From Insolitispirillum peregrinum (lineage in GTDB: Bacteria > Pseudomonadota > Alphaproteobacteria > Rhodospirillales > Rhodospirillaceae), in assembly GCF_042665255.1 (NCBI RefSeq), contig NZ_JBHTCD010000002.1: 64,000 nucleotides of DNA, one strand, 5' to 3'. The first letter of the stretch is position 1. The number at the start of each line of letters is the position of its first letter. Shown here one piece after another: positions 37,816 to 45,468 of the stretch. The notes beneath the pieces are model-generated. The model had not been told where the DNA came from. It did not search any database and worked only from the letters and a program-made list of their open reading frames with translations. Position numbers and translations under genes: made by a program.

Positions 37816-37835
37816 TTCCGTTTACGTAAACGTCA
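37816..37835. promoter_or_regulatory. Probable LiuR (MerR-family) operator
   Basis: The palindrome gtttacgtaaac (37820-37831) sits in ttccgtttacgtaaacgtca. This resembles the tandem ACGT/TTTACGTAAAC boxes known for LiuR, the MerR-type activator of leucine/isovalerate genes in proteobacteria. It is about 175 bases before the ivd ATG and about 205 before the divergent unknown gene. No MerR regulator gene lies in the window. Confidence 0.55.
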
Positions 37836-38039
37836 ATACAGTGTTCTTTAGCCACCCCTCTTGTCCGATCCGACAGAGACCATGGCGGCCAGACCTATCC
37901 TTTCAGATAGGCTCCGACGCGAATAAGCCCTTCCGTTCGTTCGAGATTGGCTTGATTTCCGACGGCAACTAGCGCAGGGTTCCCAGAGGCAAGGCCGATC
38001 TGTAACGAACGATGACATCCCCGGCACGTTCGGCGGCAT

Positions 38040-39434
38040 ATGGACACAGGCATGAGCAACAGGGCACGACTTTCAACGGCGATTCTGACCATTGGCGATG
38101 CCAGTGGTGACGGGCCCGTCCTGAAGCTGATTCCACCGCCGGTGAAATCCCTCGTCCGCACCACCGCCAACCGACTGACCGGCCAGCGGAAAGCTCGCCT
38201 GTTGCGGGTGGCCGCCGAGATCTATCCGATCCTGCAAAAGATCGAAGACCGCGCCCTGCCGGATTCGGAAAAAAAGCTGCAAGGCGTTCCCTTTCTGCAG
38301 GCACTGGCCGACGACGAAAAGATCGAACGCGGCCTGCGGATGTTCGTTTCGGCGTGGAAGTCGAACATTATCCGCCTGAACGACGACAAGGGGAAACCGA
38401 TTCCCCCCAGCAAGGGCCGGACGCACATGACCGCCTGCGGCCTGACCGTCGATCAGGCGCAGATTTTTTTCATCGACATGGCACTGGAGCTGATCTTCAA
38501 GGCCAACTCCAAGGCCAAGCGGCAACTGCTGGGTACCATCCACAACCCGGCGGCAATCGGCAAGCTGCGGGTGATGTCGGTGTTCCAGCCGCTGGCCCTG
38601 ACAGAACTGGTGATGGGGCTGGGCTATCAGGCCGGTGACATTCTGGCCGAAGCCAACCCCGATGTCCTGTACGCGCTGGCGATGCTGAAAGCCTTTCACA
38701 TGCGTGCCCTGCGACAGGCCTTTGGCGCGGGCTTCCGCAACGTCTTTGACTGGTCGCCCGACACCATCAAGGCCGTGGCCGAGAACTTCAACTGCGTCGA
38801 GCAGGTGCGCGATCTGGGCGATGCTATCGGGCTGATCCGCGACCCGCAGGCCCTGATCGTGCTGGGCAAGTGGGAAGTGCGCGACATCACCGACAAGGTG
38901 AACGAAGAACGCGCCGCCCGTGGCCTGCCGGAGGTCAAGGGCCATCGTTTTGAGACCGACATTGCCGCCGGACGGTCGATTCTGGGCCCCTATTTCAACA
39001 CCCTGATCGAAAACCCGCCCGAGCTGCTGGTCGCCTTTGGCAAGATCGTCAGCCAGATTCGTCAGGCCGACAAGATCGCCCGCAAGGAGCGCATCGACGA
39101 AGTGCGCCTGTTCTGCGACCGGTTCATGGAATACATCAGCACCGATACCATGAAGGCGCTGGGGATTGTCGGTGAAAAGCCAACCGGCTTTGGGGAGGCC
39201 CTGAACATCCTCGAAGGGCTGTTCTCCAAGCCCGGTCTTGGCCGCCGGTTCTTTGAAGGCCCGCTGCAAACCCCCGAAGGCATCAAGGCCATCGCCGGCC
39301 TGAAAGCCGACCTCGACGATATGCGCAAGCGTGGATCGATCAAGGGCGATGCGGAAATCGGCCAGTTGATCGCCAACTCGGACATTCTGGACCGCTGTAT
39401 CGTGCCGTTCCTGAATTTCTCGATGAAAAATTAG
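38040..39434 (+). CDS. 464-residue protein of unknown function
   Basis: No recognised family. The protein is soluble and largely helical, with no signal peptide, membrane helix or cofactor motif. Noticeable parts: TANRLTGQRKARLLRVAAEIY near residue 45, a hydrophilic loop with DDKGKPIPPSKGRTHMTACGL near residue 120, and an acidic/helical C-terminal half. Two starts are possible, ATG 38040 or ATG 38052; neither has a strong ribosome-binding site. It is divergent from the ivd cluster across the LiuR-like site. The coding end has a 12-base repeat that supplies three consecutive in-frame TAG stops. Confidence 0.75.
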   Translation: MDTGMSNRARLSTAILTIGDASGDGPVLKLIPPPVKSLVRTTANRLTGQRKARLLRVAAEIYPILQKIEDRALPDSEKKLQGVPFLQALADDEKIERGLRMFVSAWKSNIIRLNDDKGKPIPPSKGRTHMTACGLTVDQAQIFFIDMALELIFKANSKAKRQLLGTIHNPAAIGKLRVMSVFQPLALTELVMGLGYQAGDILAEANPDVLYALAMLKAFHMRALRQAFGAGFRNVFDWSPDTIKAVAENFNCVEQVRDLGDAIGLIRDPQALIVLGKWEVRDITDKVNEERAARGLPEVKGHRFETDIAAGRSILGPYFNTLIENPPELLVAFGKIVSQIRQADKIARKERIDEVRLFCDRFMEYISTDTMKALGIVGEKPTGFGEALNILEGLFSKPGLGRRFFEGPLQTPEGIKAIAGLKADLDDMRKRGSIKGDAEIGQLIANSDILDRCIVPFLNFSMKN

Positions 39435-39458
39435 GGGAAGAATTAGGGGAAAAATTAG
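39429..39458 (+). repeat. 12-base repeat giving three in-frame TAG stop codons
   Basis: AAT TAG GGG AAR is reiterated so that stops at 39432, 39444 and 39456 are in the same frame and 12 bases apart. It looks like local slippage duplication of the stop context. Confidence 0.8.
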
Positions 39459-39476
39459 CGCAGGCTCTCGCCCCGT

Positions 39477-40016
39477 TTACCGGCACGGTCCCAGTTCACT
39501 GGCCCGACTGTTGAACGCCATCCCCTGACTACCCTTGCTGCCAACCATCACCGATTCCGTCACCGGCGGCAACACTCCTGCCGGACCGCTCCATGCCAGC
39601 ACCATGCTGGCTCCGGTATGCTGCGGGAAATCGACATTGCGCAGGAACAGCTCCACCGCTCCCAGCGGCGGGATCACCTGCGGGGCTCCGTCGATAAAGT
39701 CCTTCAGCGGTTCGCCCTGATGACCAAACAACAGCGCCGAAGACACACTGAGCGGATGAGTCGGATTGGGATTGCGCAGGCTGATGGTCACCGCCACCGA
39801 AAACAGGTCGTTGTGCAAATAGCGGATCGCCGAATAGACCGGCAGGAACTGACGCCCCTGCGCCGCATCCTTGCCATACTGGGCAGGAACGGCAATCGGC
39901 CCGCACAGGGTACTGCGGACTTCACTGGTCGTCGGCTCGCTGGCAGAGGCGACACCGCCGACCAGCACCAGCGCCGCAATCAGACCTGCCGTGGACTTCA
40001 GACTGGTCAACCCCAT
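39477..40016 (-). CDS. DUF3124-like exported protein
   Basis: 179 residues from ATG 40016, with aggga about 10 bases upstream. The N-terminus has a Sec signal peptide (hydrophobic GLIAALVLVGGVASA, cleavage after ASA). The rest fits DUF3124: VPVYSAIRYLHND, VTISLRNPNPTHPL, DGAPQVIPPLGAVELFL and VMVGSKGSQGMAFNSR in the expected order, a beta-sandwich-like pattern. Function unknown; presumably periplasmic. It converges on the 464-residue gene with 42 bases between stops. Confidence 0.75.
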   Translation of the reverse strand: MGLTSLKSTAGLIAALVLVGGVASASEPTTSEVRSTLCGPIAVPAQYGKDAAQGRQFLPVYSAIRYLHNDLFSVAVTISLRNPNPTHPLSVSSALLFGHQGEPLKDFIDGAPQVIPPLGAVELFLRNVDFPQHTGASMVLAWSGPAGVLPPVTESVMVGSKGSQGMAFNSRASELGPCR

Positions 40017-40100
40017 GACAGGCTCCCTTGAAAAAGCAAACACCGTGCCCTGTTGTAGCGCACGGTGTCGATGATTACCAATCCCGCACTCACGGGATGC

Positions 40101-41240
40101 TTACACAATCCCCAACAACATGGCTCGCAGACGCGTCAACATGATCGGGCGGATCGTACACGTTGGCGGCTCACGGATGGTCCGCAACGGATCCAGGCTC
40201 ATGCAGCGTGGACAAGGAAAGACGCGATCGCCCGTGTCGTCGTCAATGAACGTCACTTCATTCACGCGATGTTCCGGCCAGACATAAATCGTACCACACC
40301 GATCACAAGTCACTTCAGCGGCATGATAGAAGGCTTGCCGGAAATGCAGCTCCAGTGGCAAGGTCCAAGATCCCAGAACTCCTGGATTATAGCCGTTTAA
40401 TCCCAATCTGGATGCGAACAATCCTCTTTGCTGCGGCGACAAGGTTGCCCCCTGTCCCTGCAACCCTCCCAGTTGCTCTGTATTGCCGTTTTGAGCATGT
40501 TCAACGACCTGATGCGGCGACATTTCGGCAGGAGCATCCTCGCTGCTCTTTGGCCCCGTGCCCTCAGACAGGATTTTGTCATCAGTCTCGGGAGATTGCC
40601 CCTGTGCACGACGACGCCACAGCTCGTACACCATCAGAAAGGCCAGCAAGCGCACCAACCAGAAGGCAAAATGTCGGGGCGTCCGCATGTTGGCCGTAAT
40701 CATCAGATTATCGACAAGCTTGCCACCAGCGGATGGTGCCCCACGGGCATAAACTTTGCCAGTAAAGGTGAGTGACCAGGCATTGACCGGGCGCATCATC
40801 ACTTTGCTGTCTTTTGCATACAGAAGTGACAGCGGCCCCTTCTGGATAGACGACAGAATGCTGCCTACGGTGATATCGCCGTACATGGGCATCTTGCACA
40901 CCACACGATCCAACTGGCAGCCCAACGACGACAGGATAATGGCATCAAGGTTCAGCCCGATCGCATCATCCATCGCACCAGTAACCTGATCTGCTGACAT
41001 TTCAATATATTGGCGATGCTTTTCAGGCAGTTTCCGATACAGAAACACATACCCGTCGACATAATGCCGACCGCGCTTTTTCCGATAGAGATCCTGGTTG
41101 CGATAAACCTTCAGCATTTGCTGCGGATAGGTATTCGCACGATCTTCCATCGTCGGGAAAAGCCGGTTGACCTTCTTTATGACGGTAGAAAGATCCCTAT
41201 AGACATACTCACCATACAGCTTGCGAAGAATTTCCCGCAT
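40101..41240 (-). CDS. 379-residue protein of unknown function with zinc-ribbon-like C-terminus
   Basis: Not recognised. The N-terminal half is basic and helical (MREILRKLYGEYVYRDLS...). One strongly hydrophobic stretch, FAFWLVRLLAFLMVYELW at about residue 192-209, is probably a single membrane helix. A low-complexity polar linker (residues 212-265) follows. The C-terminal domain has CDRCGTIYVWPEH and CPRC, about 30 residues apart, resembling a zinc ribbon. Composition is more AT-rich than the flanking genes, which may mean recent acquisition. It lies alone between the DUF3124 gene and fabI. Confidence 0.7.
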   Translation of the reverse strand: MREILRKLYGEYVYRDLSTVIKKVNRLFPTMEDRANTYPQQMLKVYRNQDLYRKKRGRHYVDGYVFLYRKLPEKHRQYIEMSADQVTGAMDDAIGLNLDAIILSSLGCQLDRVVCKMPMYGDITVGSILSSIQKGPLSLLYAKDSKVMMRPVNAWSLTFTGKVYARGAPSAGGKLVDNLMITANMRTPRHFAFWLVRLLAFLMVYELWRRRAQGQSPETDDKILSEGTGPKSSEDAPAEMSPHQVVEHAQNGNTEQLGGLQGQGATLSPQQRGLFASRLGLNGYNPGVLGSWTLPLELHFRQAFYHAAEVTCDRCGTIYVWPEHRVNEVTFIDDDTGDRVFPCPRCMSLDPLRTIREPPTCTIRPIMLTRLRAMLLGIV

Positions 41241-41433
41241 CGTCTACTACCCGTTTGTTCTGCTTTACAACCTGCACCACAATAGCGGCAAATCAGCAGG
41301 CGCCATATTGATCATGAGATCAGTATGGCCCACGGGAAATACATCAGTTTATTCCGCAAAAAGTGTGCTGGAACAGCGGGTTCCATTGCGGGAAAAGCAG
41401 CCCCCCTCCACTATCCCACCGATCACCCACAGC

Positions 41434-41468
41434 AAAAAACCCGGAGCCTGTATCAGACTCCGGGTTTT
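41434..41468. terminator. Bidirectional terminator after fabI
   Basis: acccggag and ctccgggt pair around an 11-base loop, with six As before and four Ts after, so U-rich tails exist in both directions. It lies 37 bases downstream of the fabI stop. Confidence 0.85.
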
Positions 41469-41504
41469 GTATCGCTTACACGTCCATCACAGGATGGATG
41501 CGTG

Positions 41505-42278
41505 TTACCCCATGATGTTGTAACCGGCATCAATGAAGTGCACGCCGCCGGTGATGTTGTGGGCGGCATCGGACACCAGGAACGAGGCATAGGCCCCGAC
41601 GTCTTCGATGCTGACCAGAATGTGTTCCGGGGCCTTTTCCGCCGCCCGGGCCATCAGTTCGTCAAAGCGGTCAATGCCCGACGCGGCGCGGGTCTTCAGC
41701 GGGCCGGGCGACATGGCGTGGACCCGGATGCCCTTTTCGCCCAGTTCGGCGGCCATGTAACGGGTGACGCTTTCCAGCGCGGCCTTCACCGGACCCATGA
41801 CGTTGTAGTGATCGACCACCTTTTCCGAGCCATAGAACGACACGGTCAGCAGGGTGCCACCGTCCGTCATCAGCGGCTCGGCATAGCGGGCCATGCGGAT
41901 GAACGAATGGCAGGACACATCCATCGCCATCGAGAAGCCTTCGCGGCTGCAATCAACCACGCGGCCATGCAGGTCTTCCTTGGGCGCGAAGGCGATCGAG
42001 TGCAGCACGAAATCCAGCTTGCCCCACGTCTGTTCGATCTGGGCGAACACGTCCTTCAGCTCGCCGCTTTCGCGCACGTCGCACGGCCCCATCAGTTCGG
42101 CAGACAGGGTCTCGGCCAGCGGCACGACATAGGGCCTGGCTTTTTCGTTCAGGAACGTAACCGCCAGCTCGGCCCCCATGTCGCGGAAAACCTTGGCGCA
42201 GCCATAAGCGATCGACTGGTCATTGGCGATACCGACGATCAGGCCTTTTTTACCGTGCAGGGAAAACGGGTTGGTCAT
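41505..42278 (-). CDS. fabI: Enoyl-ACP reductase (NADH)
   Basis: 257-residue FabI, last step of each fatty-acid elongation cycle. Starts MTNPFSLHGKKGLIVGIANDQSIAYG, with the diverged SDR nucleotide motif GIANxxSIAxG. The catalytic Tyr/Lys lie in SFYGSEKVVDHYNVMGPVKAAL (Y-x6-K spacing) and the C-terminus is TGGVHFIDAGYNIMG. ATG 42278 is chosen; 45 upstream codons in frame are not conserved family sequence. Monocistronic, with its own terminator, and divergent from the glycosyltransferase fusion across a 255-base AT-rich gap. Confidence 0.95.
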   Translation of the reverse strand: MTNPFSLHGKKGLIVGIANDQSIAYGCAKVFRDMGAELAVTFLNEKARPYVVPLAETLSAELMGPCDVRESGELKDVFAQIEQTWGKLDFVLHSIAFAPKEDLHGRVVDCSREGFSMAMDVSCHSFIRMARYAEPLMTDGGTLLTVSFYGSEKVVDHYNVMGPVKAALESVTRYMAAELGEKGIRVHAMSPGPLKTRAASGIDRFDELMARAAEKAPEHILVSIEDVGAYASFLVSDAAHNITGGVHFIDAGYNIMG

Positions 42279-42533
42279 GGCGCCCTCGTGTTGGGAGAGT
42301 ATTGGGGGAAGTGATGATGCAGTGCAGCATACGACACTCCGCCCCCGCTCGACAATGATTGTTCCGTGAAAGGCTCTACTTATAATGTGGAGATTGAAAC
42401 GACATAAAATCATCTCTTTCTAATATGGATGAAGCACTTCCCGCCCCTCACCTGGCCGGTGTTTACTGAATCTGAACCCCCTGCCGTGCTACCCTGCAAC
42501 CGTACCCGGACGACCGCCGCTTCAGGAGCCCCG

Positions 42534-44138
42534 ATGATCCCCAGCCCGCTTGCCGCATCAGCGGACCGTCCGACGATCTTTGTCGCCATTGCCAGTTACC
42601 GCGACCCTGATCTGGCCGCCACCATGAGCGACCTGTTCGCCAAGGCCGATGCCCCGGACCGCCTGCGGGTGGGCGTCTGCCTGCAATGGGTGCCAGAGGA
42701 CGATACCGACTGTGCCCCCTGGCCGGACCGCCCCGCCCAGGTGCGGGTGCTGGAGGTCCACGCCCGCGACAGTCAGGGAGCCTGCTGGGCCCGCTCCCGC
42801 ACGCAGGAGCTGATGGCAGGCGAAGACTATTATTTCCAGATCGACAGCCACATGCGCTTTGTCCCCGGCTGGGACAGCCTGTTGCTGGCGATGCTGGCCG
42901 CCGCCCCGTCGCCGCGCGCGGTGCTGTCCACCTATCCCCTCAGCTTTGAACCGCCATCGACCTTCAGCCCGCCGCGCTATGTGCGGATTCATCCCAAGGG
43001 CTTTGATACCGACGGCATCTTGTTGCAGCGGTCCACCGGAGCCTCGATCGAGGACGCTCCCAAAGTGCTGGAGCCAACCTGCCACCTCGGTGCCGGGCTG
43101 CTGTTTGCGGCGGCGGCGATGGTCAGGGACGTGCCCTATGATCCCTACCTGTATTTTCAGGGCGAAGAAATCTCGCTGGCGGTGCGGTTGTGGAGCCACG
43201 GCTGGGATCTGTTCACCCCCAATCAGGCGGTGGCCTACCACGACTACACCCCCCGACCGTCCCGACCGCGGCATTGGGAAGACCAGAAAGACTGGGCTGT
43301 CCTGCGCCAGCGAGCCGCCAAGCGGGTGCGTCACATGCTGGGCATGGAGCAATATCCGGCCAGCGCCGAAGACCCCGCCCTGCGCGACATTGACCGCTAT
43401 GGACTGGGCCGCGTCCGTTCGCTGGCCTCCTATGAAGCGGCCAGCGGGATCGACTTCCGGGTGCGTCTGATTGATGGCAAGCCCGGCCTGTTGCCCGACC
43501 GCGAGCCCGAACAGCCGACCGAAAGCCAGAAACGGCAGAAAGTCTTTTCCGCCATCTGGGCCGGCAATGGCTGGCGGTGTGAGGAAACCCGTTCAGGCTC
43601 TGGCTCGACGATGGCCGCCACCGCCACCCTGCGCCCCCGCCTGCGCGATGCCCTGCGCTTTCTGAATGTGCAGGTGCTGGCCGATGCCGGATGCGGCGAC
43701 GGCAACTGGATTGCCGACCTGCTCCCCGATCTGCGTCTGTATCTTGGCTTTGACATCGCCCCCGAGGCGGTCAGCCACCTCATGCAGCGCTTTGCCGATC
43801 AGACAGCGGTGTTTGCCCGTCAGGCTGATATCGTCAGCACCGTTTTGCCACGCTGTGATGCCATTTTGTGCCGCGACGTTCTGACCCATCTGCCGGTCGA
43901 AGCAGCGCTGGCCGCCCTGCGGGCCTTTCAGCGCAGCGGCAGCCGTTACCTGATCGCCACCCACCACACCACCGAGCGTAACCAGTGGGTCACCACCGGC
44001 GGCTGGTATCCGACGGATCTGTGTGCAGCGCCCTTTTCCCTGCCAGAGCCAACCTTGCTGCTGCCCGAAGGTCTGACGGGCAGCAGCAAGGCTCTGGGAG
44101 TGTGGCCGTTACAGGAGCTTGCACCCCTCAAGCCCTGA
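42534..44138 (+). CDS. GlcNAc-transferase-like glycosyltransferase (GT60 type) fused to a methyltransferase
   Basis: 534 residues from ATG 42534, with an aggag site six bases upstream. Residues 1-330 match the GlcNc/Skp1-type glycosyltransferase family: TIFVAIASYRDPDL at the start, YYFQIDSHMRFVPGWD (metal-binding DxH), GAGLLFAAAAMVRDVPYDPYLYFQGEEISLAVRLW and YHDY. Residues about 385-520 form a class I methyltransferase with the SAM loop LADAGCGDGNWI and YLGFDIAPEAV. A single polypeptide would glycosylate and methylate a sugar, peptide or lipid acceptor. The fusion is unusual; the substrate is unknown. Confidence 0.85.
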   Translation: MIPSPLAASADRPTIFVAIASYRDPDLAATMSDLFAKADAPDRLRVGVCLQWVPEDDTDCAPWPDRPAQVRVLEVHARDSQGACWARSRTQELMAGEDYYFQIDSHMRFVPGWDSLLLAMLAAAPSPRAVLSTYPLSFEPPSTFSPPRYVRIHPKGFDTDGILLQRSTGASIEDAPKVLEPTCHLGAGLLFAAAAMVRDVPYDPYLYFQGEEISLAVRLWSHGWDLFTPNQAVAYHDYTPRPSRPRHWEDQKDWAVLRQRAAKRVRHMLGMEQYPASAEDPALRDIDRYGLGRVRSLASYEAASGIDFRVRLIDGKPGLLPDREPEQPTESQKRQKVFSAIWAGNGWRCEETRSGSGSTMAATATLRPRLRDALRFLNVQVLADAGCGDGNWIADLLPDLRLYLGFDIAPEAVSHLMQRFADQTAVFARQADIVSTVLPRCDAILCRDVLTHLPVEAALAALRAFQRSGSRYLIATHHTTERNQWVTTGGWYPTDLCAAPFSLPEPTLLLPEGLTGSSKALGVWPLQELAPLKP

Positions 44139-44167
44139 AACAGTCCTGATGATCACCGTAAAGCCGG

Positions 44168-45208
44168 TCAGTTGTTGCTGGAATGCGGTGTCTGGACGAT
44201 CACCCCATACCACCCCAGTCCGCGATAGGTCTCATAGCCCGGTGTCAGGGCATAGCCCATCACCGCGCTGTCATGACGAACAGTATGGCCGATAGCCTGC
44301 TTGCTGGCGGGCAAGCCGACCCGTTCCGACAGAACGCCCTTGTTATCCGAAGAGGCAATCACCAACCCGGTTGAATCGACCAGCAGGCAGCGGGTGGAGC
44401 TTTTTTCCTCTTCGCTCAGACGGACCCCTTGCACCACGGCGCGGGCTTGCGGTTCCCAGTCAAAGAAAATCGCCAGCACGCCCTGCGGAGCCCCATCGAC
44501 TTCGCCATCCTGCCGGATGGCCGTCGCATAGGTCGCCACCTGCGCCCCGCCCAACAGATCGGACGCGCAGACGTCATCAACGATAAAGTCCCCGCCATCG
44601 CGCGTGGCCATCGCCTGGGTGAACCAGCGTGCCTGCTGCACCGAGCGGCCGAGGACGCCCGGATAGCGGTCCGGGCGGCCATTGGCAACAACACGACCGT
44701 CGGCATCAATCACCCACAGGTCAAGGTAGACGGTATAGGATGACAGGATCACCCCCAGCCGCTGGGATGCCCGGCGGCTGGTCGCGGCAGACGGCTGTTG
44801 TACCGCGTCAACCACCGCACTGTCGGTTGCCCACCACCGCACATCACAGGACCGCTCATACAGGTTGCGGTCAATGATTTCGATCATGTTCAGGGCCAGA
44901 TCAGCCAGGCGCGTTCCCCGCACGTGCTCGACCAGTCCACGCCCCAAAGACGACAGGTCACTGGCGCTCCCGACCAGTTCCTGCTGCAGCTCGTTGGCCA
45001 CCGACGAGATGGCCTGCGAGATGGATTTCACTTCACTGGCCACCACCGCAAACCCGCGCCCATGGTCTCCGGCCCGGTGCGCTTCGATCAGAGCGTTCAA
45101 TGCCAGCATCCGGACAGAACCAGTGATGGCATGAATTTGGCTCATTTTTGATTCAGTAAGGTAAGAAACTTTTTCCGCAAGTTCGACAATACGCTCTGCG
45201 TTAGACAT
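44168..45208 (-). CDS. Soluble receptor-like protein: MCP signalling tip at the N-terminus, Cache domain at the C-terminus
   Basis: 346 residues. The first ~80 residues contain the chemoreceptor hairpin tip, ITGSVRMLALNALIEAHRAG followed by DHGRGFAVVASEVKSIS, but no HAMP, methylation helices of normal length or membrane segment. Residues about 115-330 are a dCache-like sensor: RNLYERSCDVRWWATDSAVV, LDLWVIDADGRVVANGR and DFIVDDVCAS. The order (signalling part first, sensor last) is reversed from standard MCPs, and the Cache domain would be cytoplasmic. It may insert in chemosensory arrays or modulate CheA. It converges on the glycosyltransferase fusion with 29 bases between. Confidence 0.8.
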   Translation of the reverse strand: MSNAERIVELAEKVSYLTESKMSQIHAITGSVRMLALNALIEAHRAGDHGRGFAVVASEVKSISQAISSVANELQQELVGSASDLSSLGRGLVEHVRGTRLADLALNMIEIIDRNLYERSCDVRWWATDSAVVDAVQQPSAATSRRASQRLGVILSSYTVYLDLWVIDADGRVVANGRPDRYPGVLGRSVQQARWFTQAMATRDGGDFIVDDVCASDLLGGAQVATYATAIRQDGEVDGAPQGVLAIFFDWEPQARAVVQGVRLSEEEKSSTRCLLVDSTGLVIASSDNKGVLSERVGLPASKQAIGHTVRHDSAVMGYALTPGYETYRGLGWYGVIVQTPHSSNN

Positions 45209-45468
45209 CGGCCCTCCTAACGATTGGCGAGTGTTCTTTATAGACTTGGTTTGCCGTTACCCGCCCGGTCTGCTGCATCCGTGAGGTCCGCACTGATACA
45301 ACAACTGCCCATAAGTGTTTAAGCAAAAAATATGCCGCACTGCGGCAGAAGGCATAACAAAGGGTTAACAAAAGAGTACCCGCGCATATGCCTGCCTTTT
45401 AGGCGGACCTGCCATATATATTCTCATAATAATATTATGGTATTTTATGAAACCATTTTGCGCCGCTC

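Larger units (their letters stand above)
37646..38039. other. Intergenic region upstream of ivd with regulatory repeats
   Basis: 394 bases between divergent genes. From the ivd side it holds a tandem pair of 27-base hairpin units (37667-37720), about 90 bases without features, the palindrome taken as a LiuR box (37816-37835), a short hairpin cctatc/gatagg near 37893-37911, and the leader of the + strand unknown gene. A minus-strand frame of 68 codons here is low-complexity Pro/Gly/His sequence over the repeats and is not considered a gene. Confidence 0.6.

Noticed and set aside
37649..37855. 68-codon minus-strand frame upstream of ivd
   Set aside because: Its second half is translated hairpin repeats and it covers the LiuR-like site; no ribosome-binding site.
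35369..37972. 867-codon plus-strand frame over thiolase and isovaleryl-CoA dehydrogenase
   Set aside because: It spans two real minus-strand genes and their gap and has low-complexity composition.
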